Source: Gremmenia infestans (Eukaryota > Ascomycota > Leotiomycetes > Helotiales > Hamatocanthoscyphaceae). Taken from it: a stretch of 64,000 nt of DNA. Positions 34,693 to 44,539 of this stretch are shown piece after piece (position 1 is the first letter of the stretch; every line of letters starts with the position of its first letter). Location of the stretch: contig JAFEVB010000007.1 of assembly GCA_032629725.1 (NCBI GenBank), positions 930,001 to 994,000 of the forward strand. Reading direction: 5' to 3'. The notes beneath the pieces were generated by a model. That model saw nothing but the letters and a program-made list of their open reading frames with translations, made no database searches and was not told the DNA's origin. Position numbers and translations under genes: made by a program.

Positions 34693-37600
34693 ATGCCCCC
34701 ATTTCTGCCGCGCAAACGCCTGCGCTCAACCTCTCCCGAAGCAGGACCCTCTCAGCCAGCTAAAAAAGGCAAGGCGAAATCGGCATCCACAACCCCACGA
34801 AAGCCCACACTCTTCGACGACCTAGATGCTGGGACCGGAAGCAAACGTACAGCGGAGCATAATCAAGCCCTTCTAGAAAAACTCACTGCGACCGACGACG
34901 AAAGCTCCCTTTCCTCGCTATCCTCCGACGATGAATTCGAAGATGTGCCCAACGCAAAGCGGCAGAAGGTGGACGAAGAGTCAGAGGACGAGGATGAGGG
35001 CATAGAATTCGAGGATGTCGAGACAAATGCTGCGTCTGCTCCTTCTGGACCCATACCCTCTGGTGATTTGGAGTTGACGCTCAGGAAAGATGAGCGGGTC
35101 TCTATATCCAATCCTCTGGGAATGAAGAAGGGACCGAGCAAGATTGAGAGGCAGATTCGGGTTGCTACACACCAGGTTCACGTGCAGATGCTTATGTTCC
35201 ATAATGCGGTTCGGAATGCGTGGTTATGCGATCAGGAGTTGCAGCAGATATTGGTCAAGCAATTGTCTCCGGGGGTTGTGCAAGAGATTGAGAGGTGGAG
35301 GAGGAACAGCGGGTTGGAGGTGAAGGAAGAGACTCCGAAAGCCAAGGGGAAGGGGAAGGGGAAGGGGAAGGGGAAGGCTAAGAATGCGAAAGGCAAGAAG
35401 GCTGATGTTAGGAATCAACGGGATTGGGGTCAACCTGCAGAAACATTAGCATCTGGTGAAGTTAATATGAGCCGTGGAGATCCTCTCTTCAGACTTCTTC
35501 AGGTTTTAATGAACTATTGGAGGCAACGATTCAGGATCACGGCTCCTGGCTTACGAAAGCTAGGTTATATGTCTCTTGAGAGATTAGACCAAGAAACGAA
35601 GAGTTTCGAAAAAGAAGATCACGACCCGGAACGGCACGGCGAAAGAATTCGAGATTTAAAGGAATTCAAAGAATGTGCAAAGTCTATGGAGGGAAGTCGA
35701 GATATTGGTGCACAGCTCTTTACCGGTTTATTGCGAGGACTGGGTCTGGAAGCAAGACTCGTAGCGAATCTACAACCTATTGGATTTGGATGGAGTCAAG
35801 CTGAAGAAGCCTTGGAGAAGAATCCTCGAAAGTTGAAGAAGCCGAAGGATGTGAACATATCTGATGATTCCTCTGGCGACGATAGCGCCAGCGAAGAAGA
35901 GAAGCCTACACCTAAGTCTACTATCAAGAAGAAGGGGAAAGCTCCGGCGATACCTAAGAAGGCCCCAAAAGCTACCCCTAGGCGGAACTTACGAGGCGAT
36001 GGCCAAAAAGACGCCCCTATAGATTTGTCCGAATCAGAAGAAACACCTGTCGAGAGTGACAATGAATCCATCATTGATGTCACGCCAGCCAAGAAACGCT
36101 TTCAGGCCTCATTACCCTATGATAAAGATCTTGTTACTCCATTATACTGGACGGAGGTATTATCACCTATCACAAATACTTACACTCCAATCGACGCAGT
36201 TGTTGCCCATATTCTAGCAACGAAAGAAGAGCTCCTCGAGAAGTTCTTACCTCCTACCAAGTCCGAAAAGGCTAAACATATCACATCATATGTCATTGGG
36301 CATTCTCTAGACGGAACGGCGAAGGATGTCACAACACGGTATCTGAAAGGTCACATGTGGCCTGGTCGCACGAAAGGAAACCGGCTGCCAGTCGAGAAAG
36401 TACCTATTCATGACCGACGAGGAAGGATCAAGCATTATGAACAATACGATTGGTTCAAAACTGTCATGAGCGGTTACGTTCGAGGCAGCCAGAATTGTCC
36501 TCGCACCGAAATCGACGATCATGAAGAAGCCACTGCCTTGAAGCCGGTAAAGCGCGAGAAGAAAGTAGTGGAAGACGGAAAGGAGTCTCTTCAATACTAC
36601 AAGACGTCTTCGGAATTCGTCCTCGAGAGACATTTGAAGCGAGAAGAAGCTCTTGTGCCAAACGCCACGCACGCCAAGATGTTCACGGTCAAAGCAAAAG
36701 GTGACAAATCTACCGAAGAGAAAGTTTTCCTCCGCAAAGATGTTGTGGCATGTAAGAGCATGGAAACGTGGCATAAAGAAGGCCGAGCCCCTACCTCGGG
36801 CGAAGAGCCTTTGAAACGAGTACCTTATCGAGCTGCCACAACGAACCGCAGACGGGAACTTGCAGAGGCAGAGCAAGCGAGTGGAGCAAAAGTCCTGCAG
36901 GGATTGTATAGTCGCGCTCAAACTGATTGGATTATTCCGCCTCCGATCGAGAATGGGATTATACCGAAGAACTCTTTTGGAAATATCGATTTATATGTTG
37001 ATAGCATGCTTCCAGAAGGTGCAGTTCATATACCCTACAGAGGAACGATGAAGATCTGCAAGCGGCTTGGGATTGACTATGCAGAAGCTGTCACGGGGTT
37101 TGAGTTTGGACATCGGATGGCGGTGCCTATTATCACGGGAGTTGTGGTCGCTGAAGAGCACTACGATACTATGATGGCAGAGTTTGAGAAAGATGAAGTG
37201 GAGAGAGTGAGGAAAGAGGATGAGAAGAGAAGGAAGCTTGTGGTTAATACATGGAGGAAGTATTTGATGGGATTGAGGATTGTTGAGAGAATGAGAGAGG
37301 AGTACGGTAATGATGATGGTGGAGATGAAGTTGATGTTTTAAATCCATGGACGAACAAGAAGAAGGAAAAAAAAGCTGACGAGGAGACGGAGGCTCAACG
37401 TCGAATTATGGAGCAGAGAGATGAAGACAATGCTGGTGGTTTCTTTCCTGAAGGCCATGAGGAAGAGGAGCCAGATTCGCATCGTTCGTCTGGCTTCTTC
37501 CCTGTGGCACATGGTGATGACGATGACGACGATGATGATGCTGGTGGTGGTTTCATAGTGGAAGGTCATGATGAGGAGCCAGCTAAGCCAACAATCAGCC

Positions 37601-38103
37601 AGGCATATGCTACACCTCAATCGCTGCTGTCCAACGGAAAAACCGCAGTCAACCAGAAGTCCGAGGATGAAGAGCTGGAGGATGAAGAAATGGAAGATAT
37701 GAACCCCGAAGTCAAAGCTCCAGCACCTGAAAAGCGTGGCAGACCTTCCAAGAAACCCCCAACACCTAAACCTATTTCAAAAGCTCTTCGCAAGGCCAAA
37801 ACTCCCGCAAAGCAAAAAACACCCACATCTTTACGAAGCACGGGAAAGCGCAAGCGACTAATCGAGGACAGCGAGGATGAGGGTGAAGAAAACGAAATCT
37901 CCTCACTATCCTCACTCGAACCAGCCTCAGAAAGTGAAACACCGCAAAAGCGGGCCCCCCAAAAAGGAGTGCGCAAAGCAATGTCTGCTAAGACGCCGAC
38001 AGTTCCGCGCAAGACACCGAAGAGAAACGCTGCGCGGAAGAGTCAGACGGCGTTGAAGTCGCATTATTTTGAACATGATGAAGATGAGGAAGATGATGAA
38101 TAA
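34693..38103 (+). CDS. DNA-damage recognition protein Rad4/XPC family
   Basis: A single exon of 1136 residues. The N-terminus is basic and Ser/acidic-rich. A transglutaminase-like region spans about 150-560 (SKIERQIRVATHQVHVQMLM; GLLRGLGLEARLVANLQP; KDLVTPLYWTEVLSPITNTY; TRYLKGHMWPGRTKGNRLPV). The three beta-hairpin domains follow (VLERHLKREEALVPNATHAK; VPYRAATTNRRRE; LYSRAQTDWIIPPPIENGII; PKNSFGNIDLYVDSMLPEGA; GFEFGHRMAVPIITGVVVAE). The product recognises distorted DNA in nucleotide-excision repair with Rad23 in the nucleus. The C-terminal 200 residues are disordered, with a triple GGFF-like/acidic repeat and basic runs. Fungi can hold two Rad4 paralogues (Rhp41, Rhp42) and I cannot tell which this is, so no symbol is given. 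Confidence 0.93.
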   Translation: MPPFLPRKRLRSTSPEAGPSQPAKKGKAKSASTTPRKPTLFDDLDAGTGSKRTAEHNQALLEKLTATDDESSLSSLSSDDEFEDVPNAKRQKVDEESEDEDEGIEFEDVETNAASAPSGPIPSGDLELTLRKDERVSISNPLGMKKGPSKIERQIRVATHQVHVQMLMFHNAVRNAWLCDQELQQILVKQLSPGVVQEIERWRRNSGLEVKEETPKAKGKGKGKGKGKAKNAKGKKADVRNQRDWGQPAETLASGEVNMSRGDPLFRLLQVLMNYWRQRFRITAPGLRKLGYMSLERLDQETKSFEKEDHDPERHGERIRDLKEFKECAKSMEGSRDIGAQLFTGLLRGLGLEARLVANLQPIGFGWSQAEEALEKNPRKLKKPKDVNISDDSSGDDSASEEEKPTPKSTIKKKGKAPAIPKKAPKATPRRNLRGDGQKDAPIDLSESEETPVESDNESIIDVTPAKKRFQASLPYDKDLVTPLYWTEVLSPITNTYTPIDAVVAHILATKEELLEKFLPPTKSEKAKHITSYVIGHSLDGTAKDVTTRYLKGHMWPGRTKGNRLPVEKVPIHDRRGRIKHYEQYDWFKTVMSGYVRGSQNCPRTEIDDHEEATALKPVKREKKVVEDGKESLQYYKTSSEFVLERHLKREEALVPNATHAKMFTVKAKGDKSTEEKVFLRKDVVACKSMETWHKEGRAPTSGEEPLKRVPYRAATTNRRRELAEAEQASGAKVLQGLYSRAQTDWIIPPPIENGIIPKNSFGNIDLYVDSMLPEGAVHIPYRGTMKICKRLGIDYAEAVTGFEFGHRMAVPIITGVVVAEEHYDTMMAEFEKDEVERVRKEDEKRRKLVVNTWRKYLMGLRIVERMREEYGNDDGGDEVDVLNPWTNKKKEKKADEETEAQRRIMEQRDEDNAGGFFPEGHEEEEPDSHRSSGFFPVAHGDDDDDDDDAGGGFIVEGHDEEPAKPTISQAYATPQSLLSNGKTAVNQKSEDEELEDEEMEDMNPEVKAPAPEKRGRPSKKPPTPKPISKALRKAKTPAKQKTPTSLRSTGKRKRLIEDSEDEGEENEISSLSSLEPASESETPQKRAPQKGVRKAMSAKTPTVPRKTPKRNAARKSQTALKSHYFEHDEDEEDDE

Positions 38104-38861
38104 ATGATATATCACTGGATAAATGAGGTGAGACTACTTTGTATTATTTATTATACTATACTGCTTTTGTATGCATAGGCATTGGCATTGGGGCGGGAGT
38201 ATGGAGGCAGGCAGACAGCATCAGAGGCGTTGGAAAGAAAAGTGTTCCACGAGTCGTCCGTCTGTGAATTCTCTAGAGATAGATAGATAGATAGATGGAC
38301 GAATAGAATAAACGCCATCCGTGTTTCGCGTGGTCAATGTATAAAAGGAAGCTTACTTAGGTTTCGGACTGATTCTAAAATGCAATGTGCAGTCAGATTT
38401 AGATTTAGTAGATGTACAGGACCCGGCTCGAATTAGGTGGTTTTGAGATGTTGAGTTTGAATATATAGGTGAGTACCTAGGTATAGATACAGTACGCATC
38501 AGAAATTCAAAACCCTCCATCTATCTCGCTAGAGAGAGGTTTGAATATAATACTCATTAGAGCAAGCAGCATAGAGTATCGGAAGGTTAACTTGAAGGTA
38601 TGGAGTATTTGTTTGTTCAATGGATACGTAGGTAGATATTGTAGGTAGGTAAAATTTATTTATATAAAAGCGTACTCCCAACGCCCGCTAACAAGTTAAG
38701 CCCACCAAGACCAAGACCAAGATTTAAACCTAACGCCACCACCCAATGCACCATACCATGCCTTTCTCCGCCATGCCATTCCATTCTGAAACCCTTGATG
38801 CATACCTAGATATATATGTATATATAACACAACTCCCCGCACCCTTCTCCTCGACCCCTCT
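38104..38861. other. Convergent spacer with GATA microsatellite
   Basis: This is the 3' flank of both the RAD4-like gene and PEP7. It contains a GATA tetranucleotide run at about 38276-38296, a CCTAGGTA motif at about 38476-38483 and TAGGTAGGT at about 38642-38650. No gene is seen. Confidence 0.45.
38276..38296. repeat. GATA tetranucleotide microsatellite
   Basis: About five GATA units are visible directly in the convergent intergenic gap. Confidence 0.8.
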
Positions 38862-41006
38862 CTACTTCCCCACCCCCATGCCCAGTACTCCCCCATCACC
38901 AATACCATTCCCGCCCTCCCTCGCATAAACCCCCGCAAAATCCAACTGTCCCAACATGCCATTAACAGCATCGATCTCCCTGCCCAAATCACCTAGATTG
39001 CCCTGCAGACTAGCCGCCTCGTCAAACTTGCGCCTCTTATGCGCATCCGCGACCATCTCGGCCACGAAGAACTTTTGCTCCTCCAGCACGATCAAGCGTT
39101 CCTTCAACTCCTTTTCCTCGGCCTCCATGGCCGACACTGCACTGCTGGAGCTGACCTGCGATGCGCTGTCCATGTCGTTGTATTTTATGGCTGCGAGCGC
39201 GCTGCGCCCGTTGGGGGGGAGGCCGTGGGGGGATGGGGAGGCGTGTTTGAGGATTCGCGGAAGCGATTTTAGGGGTAGCATGTGGAGGTTTAGGAACGCG
39301 GCGCTTTGGCTGTAGATTGCTTTTTGGAGCTTTAGCTGGGTAGGGCTCTTGCTTGGTAAATCTCGTATCCGTTTCGCGGCCAGATCGTATTTTCCAAAAC
39401 TGTCAATTAGTCGTTTGCGGACTTTTGATGCTTCAGCGAGTTGGATGTGTGATGGTGGCTTCTCGGGATCTTGAAGAGCCATGAGGAGACGTTGGAAGTT
39501 AGGCAGGAGGAGTCGGATGCCTTTTTCGAATTGTAGGAGGTTTTCGTAGGCGCGTTGGTCTGGTGGTTTGTGGGAGACTTCGGCGGCGAAGTCTTTTTTG
39601 CTGAATACTGTCGTGTTGCAATCTCTACACATGCGAATGTCGAGACTTAGGTCTCCGGCTTTCTCTGACATAACGTCAGTCACTGTCTTCTGTCAATGGA
39701 TGATGATTAAATGCGTTAAAAGGTAACCTACTGGCTGTTACATTTAGGCCGATCTCTGATGAGCAGCCTGTTCGTGGGTCGGCGCAGACGACTCGTCCGC
39801 ATAGTCGACAATGATGCCGCCGAAATGACCATGATCCGAATTCTTGCTGACAAAAAGGGCATTTCAACACCTTTGCGTCTTCTTCCCATGTCACCACTGA
39901 TTGTTCTAAGTTTTTTCGTTGTTTCTTCTGGCCTGCCAGAGACAGTATTCCTCCATTGCTTCCTGATAAGTCTTCCGGTGGGTTTGCCAGTAATTGGGTA
40001 AGCTTTGTGAGGCGTTTCTCTAGCCGTGATACTTCCAGATATGCCTTGTCTACCGTCTTCCTGCGCATAGCCAGAAAGTTATTGGTATGGTCCCTCAAAA
40101 GCCCGTTATGGTCATTATAGCCTTCCCTCGACTTGAAACAAGTCTCACAAACTCTGCACCAGAACCCTCTCACAGGTTCATGTTGGGCAGACCTCGAGAG
40201 CTTCATCTGGTACATCGTATGGTCCTCGCAAAATAGCCGCCCGCACTTCCTACAGTTGACATTCCCATTTACTGGCCCCAGTCTCTTCCCACATGCTGGT
40301 TCCGTACACAGGTCATTATATCCAGCTCTCTGCCAATGGGCCCTCGTAACGACTTCATCGGGATCTGGTCTGTATTGTTCTGGAGTCGATATTCGATTGC
40401 TAGGGACGTTGCTGGGAAATGGAGTAGGGACATGAGGGTCGTTTGACTCAAATACATCCAATCCTTTGAGTTTTTGGTTTATAACAGCCAGTGGTTGAAA
40501 TTTCTTCGCCTTTACCACCTGCTTATTGAACCAATTCTTGACTTCGTCCTGCTCGACTTCTGGTAATTCCTGGTGGTTATCATCCAAATGTCTGTAACCA
40601 ATTAGTTCTCGGCCCCTCATATCCAATCATGGTATATACCTATTAAGCTGCAGTAAAGTCATCTGTGATCCTGTCAGTCAATCCCACAATTTTCAGTATG
40701 CAGCTTGGAAGAACCAACCATTTCCTCATTGCAAATCGGGCAAATGAGCTTGGAGCTCGCAGCTGTAACCGTAGACGGGCCCCCATTCTCCAAAGCCGCC
40801 CTCGATATCAAGTCCTGCCCAACATCCGGCAAAGGCGACGTAGCCAGCGGCGAAATGGTGGATTCCCTCGAGCTGAAAGAGACGGTGCTCCCCGCGGGCG
40901 AGATCACGTCTGAAGGTCTTCGCTGGTGTTGCGCCGGAGGGGCGGGAGGTGCCAACGACTTTCCACTTCCAAGAATCCTCCCGCCTCCCAGCTTTCGACC
41001 AGACAT
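38862..41006 (-). CDS. PEP7: Vacuolar segregation protein Pep7/Vac1 (FYVE, rabenosyn-5-like)
   Basis: Exons 41006-40719, 40662-40640, 40591 to about 39732 and about 39672-38862 join in frame. An N-terminal C2H2 finger (LICPICNEEM, then LNRHLDDNHQELP) is assembled across two introns. Two zinc-finger regions follow: a degenerate one (NCRKCGRLFCEDHTMYQMKL, FWCRVCETCFKSR) and a full FYVE domain (LKCPFCQQEFGSWSFRRHHC, RLCGRVVCAD, IRMCRDCNTTVF) with the PI3P-binding RRHHCRLCG motif. A C-terminal helical/coiled-coil region (EAEEKELKERLIVLEEQKFF) completes the Vac1 plan. The protein tethers Golgi-derived vesicles to endosomes through PI3P, Rab5/Vps21 and Vps45. The 23-base second exon is unusually small. 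Divergent from MET8, 268 bases apart. Confidence 0.92.
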
Positions 41007-41274
41007 AGCGGCAGTGTATCGAAAATGTTTTGTGAGCCTGGGAGCTTTGCCAGCTCGCTCGAGGTGTTTGCGTACCGTAGACTACCTATCTACCATACCT
41101 TACCGGGTAGTTTGACGGCCCGTGGGTAGGCTGAAGTTGCTTCATGGAACTACGCCGCTTTTAGCGTGGAATCCAATCCTTACGAATGCCTTATCGTGGC
41201 ATGGGGTACAAATTTAGACATACATGTACAAGGATCTCCAGGAAAATATATACAGCCTCACAACTTGATCAAAA
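41007..41274. promoter_or_regulatory. Shared divergent promoter region PEP7/MET8
   Basis: Only 268 bases separate the two start codons, so this short gap must serve both genes. No single factor site is assigned. Confidence 0.5.
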
Positions 41275-42140
41275 ATGGGCCAAGAGGAGTTTCCTGAAGT
41301 CCAAGGAGGAGGTTCATTAATTCTGGCATGGCAGATTAGGAATAAAAGAGTGTTGGTAGTAGGAGGAGGAGAGGCAAGTAATCTCTCAAAACTGAATGCT
41401 TAATTGCCACTGACTTAATCAATAGGTCGCTGCAGGACGAATATTGAACGTATTGAACGCAGATGCAAAGGTCACAGTCGTTTCTCCCCGCGAAGGTTTA
41501 AATAAAGAAGTCGCCTTCCGAATTGAAAAGGGGCAGGTCGACTACGTGGACCGGAAATTCGAACCTTCAGATCTCGATGATGTAGATATGGTCCTGACGG
41601 CAGTGGACGACCCTGAAGCCTCGACGCAAATATGGAAGCTGTGCAAGGAGAGGAAGATAGCGGCGAATATTGCGGATGTGCCGCCAGAGTGTGATTTCTA
41701 CTTTGGGAGTGTACATCGAGATGGGCCTTTGCAGATCATGGTCAGCACGAATGGAAAGGGACCTCGACTGGCCAATATTGTCAGGAGGTCGATAGCAGAG
41801 AAATTACCTGAAAATATTGGAGAGGCGATAATGAAGGTGGGGAAATTAAGGCAAATGTTGAGGAAAATCGCGCCGAAGCCTGAAGAGGGACCTAAGAGGA
41901 TGTCTTGGTAAGTCCACACTGCTGAATTGCTGCTAGGACGTGCTGATATGGATTAGGATGATCAAGGTCAGCGATGCCTATAGCCTGGAGGATCTATGTG
42001 AGATGAGTGACAAAGATATGGAAACACTATTGAGATTCTATGCCCCAGACAAGGTTCCCAGGTTGGGATGTCTGAAAGCTATGGAAGGAGAGCTAGAAAC
42101 GTTTGATGGTTCTTTTGGCTTCTGCGTTGGGTGGGGTTAA
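41275..42140 (+). CDS. MET8: Met8-like precorrin-2 dehydrogenase / sirohydrochlorin ferrochelatase
   Basis: Three exons, 41275-41373, 41426-41907 and 41957-42140, give 254 residues. Exon 1 starts MGQEEFPEVQGGGSLILAWQ and ends in the Rossmann motif VLVVGGGE, completed by VAAGRILNVLNADAKVTVVS. The conserved AANIADVPPECDFYFGSVHR and ISTNGKGP-like MVSTNGKGPRLANIVRRSI blocks follow. It catalyses the last two steps of siroheme synthesis, the prosthetic group of sulfite and nitrite reductase. The first intron has a GC donor (GGCAAGT) with a normal AG acceptor; this is required for frame. The second intron is GT-AG. Confidence 0.92.
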
Positions 42141-42648
42141 GGGTGTATAAATTGTATATGTACACAAGGGGCTAGTTGGCGTCAATGGTTGACAAGGTAT
42201 TGGGAAATATGATACTTACAAATAACGCGCGAACGTCTGTACAAGTCGAAAAGCAAGATACAGAGATGTCCCATCTTGATCACATGTTTGATTGAGCAGT
42301 TCTTGAAGGGCCCCCCTTGAAGCTGTGATATCTTGTGTGGAAACAAATACATTTATATTTATGCTATATATTGATTTGGATCGGTCTTTATGGCCACGGA
42401 TCCATTTACTGTAGCTCATATGCCAGCTTGAACCTTCTTGAACCTTTCATAGAAGAGCAAACTCCTGAAAGTGGTTTGGACCAGAGACTGTGCAGCCTTT
42501 ACAGGCTTGGCCGCTAGGGTTTCTCTTTCGAAGTCCACAGGCAATCTTATCATCATCTCCCCGCGGAGATGGCGATTTCAGCTGCATGGACAGATTCTTG
42601 ACGACTGTCATTTGTTCCATCGGAATCATTGCAAGAGATCATGACCTT
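42141..42648. other. Convergent spacer MET8/NBP35
   Basis: This 508-base gap lies between two stop codons. Frames present have no features. Confidence 0.4.
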
Positions 42649-43677
42649 TCAATCCTCTGGCAACAAGTTCTCTGCCTTCAGACCCATCTCCTCGCCAACC
42701 CTTCTGACGACACCCTTCAATGCAGTACATGCTGGACTATCCGGCCATGAATCAAAGAAGCTCTCGCCGTAATCCGCAGCCATGCAAATCCGTGGGTCCA
42801 AAGGAACAGCACCCAGAAACGGAACGTTCATCTCCTTGGCTAAAGCCCTTCCACCACCAGTAGTTGCTTGAAAAATTTGGCTTTCATGTGTGCAATTTGG
42901 ACACACGAATCCTGACATATTCTCCACAATGCCCAAAACTTTGATTCCAGCTTTCCGACAAAAGTCAATTTCTTTCCGGACATCAAGGAGCGCGACTTCT
43001 TGTGGTGTTGTAACAACAACCGCTCCATCTACCCCACTTTCCTTCAAGAAAGAATTGACACTCAAGTGTTCGTCGCTCGTCCCAGGTGGGGTATCCACGA
43101 GCAAGAAATCCATCTCACCCCATTCCACGTCCTTCAAAAACTGCTTTATCAACCCGTTCTTCTTTGGTCCTCTCCAGATAACAGCATCGTCCCTATTTGG
43201 CAGCATGAATTGCACACTCATGACTGCCAAATTCTCCAATACCCAGACCGGACTCCATCCTGCGCCACTGACATGTATCGTCTCAGTCTCTACCCCCATC
43301 ATCTTCGGTATACTCGGCCCACAAATATCCGTATCCATAATTCCCACGGTATTATTATCATTCGTAGCAAACGCGTGTGCTAATAGAGACGTGAATGTGC
43401 TTTTCCCAACGCCACCCTTGCCCGATAAAATCAAGACTTTATGTTTGATGCCTGAAAGTCGTGCCGTTATGACTGGGATATCTGGATCTGGCCCTTTCGG
43501 TGCTGAGGCACATATTGCTTGATTTGGACAACCGGCGCAAGAATCTGCTTGTCCGGCTGTTTCGGATTCAGGACCAGGACAATGTTCTGGTTCGGGGGCG
43601 ACGAGTTTTGGGGCGGCTTTGAGGGGGTTCGATAAAACATCTTGTACATTGTCTGGTACTTCAAGCGAAGGCGCCAT
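42649..43677 (-). CDS. NBP35: Cytosolic Fe-S cluster assembly factor Nbp35
   Basis: From ATG 43677 the frame gives 342 residues. The N-terminal four-cysteine cluster site is present (HCPGP, 13 residues to [13 protein letters not shown]), which separates Nbp35 from Cfd1 and Ind1. The deviant Walker A is [13 protein letters not shown]. Switch and Walker B motifs are [15 protein letters not shown] and [16 protein letters not shown]. The C-terminal CPxC is [10 protein letters not shown]. Nbp35 and Cfd1 form the scaffold on which cytosolic and nuclear Fe-S clusters are built. An in-frame ATG also exists 40 codons upstream at 43797, and the added stretch is basic. I chose 43677 because it gives the usual family start and length. 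Confidence 0.93.
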   Translation of the reverse strand: MAPSLEVPDNVQDVLSNPLKAAPKLVAPEPEHCPGPESETAGQADSCAGCPNQAICASAPKGPDPDIPVITARLSGIKHKVLILSGKGGVGKSTFTSLLAHAFATNDNNTVGIMDTDICGPSIPKMMGVETETIHVSGAGWSPVWVLENLAVMSVQFMLPNRDDAVIWRGPKKNGLIKQFLKDVEWGEMDFLLVDTPPGTSDEHLSVNSFLKESGVDGAVVVTTPQEVALLDVRKEIDFCRKAGIKVLGIVENMSGFVCPNCTHESQIFQATTGGGRALAKEMNVPFLGAVPLDPRICMAADYGESFFDSWPDSPACTALKGVVRRVGEEMGLKAENLLPED

Positions 43678-44539
43678 TTTATGACGCTGTTGAAGGGAAG
43701 TGAAAGTTCTCTTTGGTTGGATAACAAGCCACTCCAAGGAAAGAGAAGAAGAAGATTGAAAAGCAGGTGCAATCTTGGTGTTTACAAAGCATGGCATGGC
43801 AGAAAATAGAGGGGTCACATGCAAGTGTCCGGATTGGGACAGCGGTGAATAAAATTCTTGCCTTGTTCCGATTATCGGTGAATTTGACGCCAAGTTTCTT
43901 TCTGTCTTTCTTCCCCTTCCATTCTTCTCTCATCTCACTGATCTCAGGTGTGAAAAGGGAAGGAAGGAATATCAAGGGCAGGCCTGGGAATGGATTATAC
44001 GTTTATATTGGTAGCAAAGATTAACATCCATCGTTTGACTGGAAAATCCCGTCCTTTGTTGCTTTACACGACAGGTAAAGGTTTTACACAACCTGATCTG
44101 TCGCCTCTGACGAACTTTAATAAACCACATGCCGATTTCCAAAGTATACGTTAATGGATTCAGATGCAGATGCAGATGCAGCTTCTGATCAATCGTATAT
44201 TCGTATTGACGCTTCTATTTGATTCTATTCGCCAATGTTTTGCGTTCCACCCCTTCTCCTCACTTCACCCCACGCCAATTTCTGCTCGTCACCACAAACA
44301 AACTACCTGCATTCAAAGACTCCTCAACCCTCAACCCCCAACCCCCAGCTCTTAACCCGGGCACATGGCGCAATCCCGACAGATACCCCTCTTCTTCAAG
44401 CTATATAACTAACAGTACCGAAACTCTAAGTCTGCTAGTCTGCTTACCTATAAGTAAGACTAACCTACCCCTCAAAGCTTAGGTGAGGTGCCTTTGAAAA
44501 ACGAAGCTCCCAACAGCATTACCGCGTACTTCTCTCAAC
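43678..44539. promoter_or_regulatory. Divergent upstream region NBP35/CHO2
   Basis: This 862-base region lies between divergent start codons and includes the possible 40-codon extension of NBP35 (43678-43797). A GATGCA repeat occurs at about 44161-44180 and C/T-rich DNA at about 44230-44360. No further gene is seen. Confidence 0.4.

Noticed and set aside
36307..36921. 204-codon frame antisense to the RAD4-like gene
   Set aside because: Shadow of the conserved beta-hairpin coding region; no independent support.
42890..43522. 210-codon frame antisense to NBP35
   Set aside because: Shadow of NBP35; no recognisable protein.
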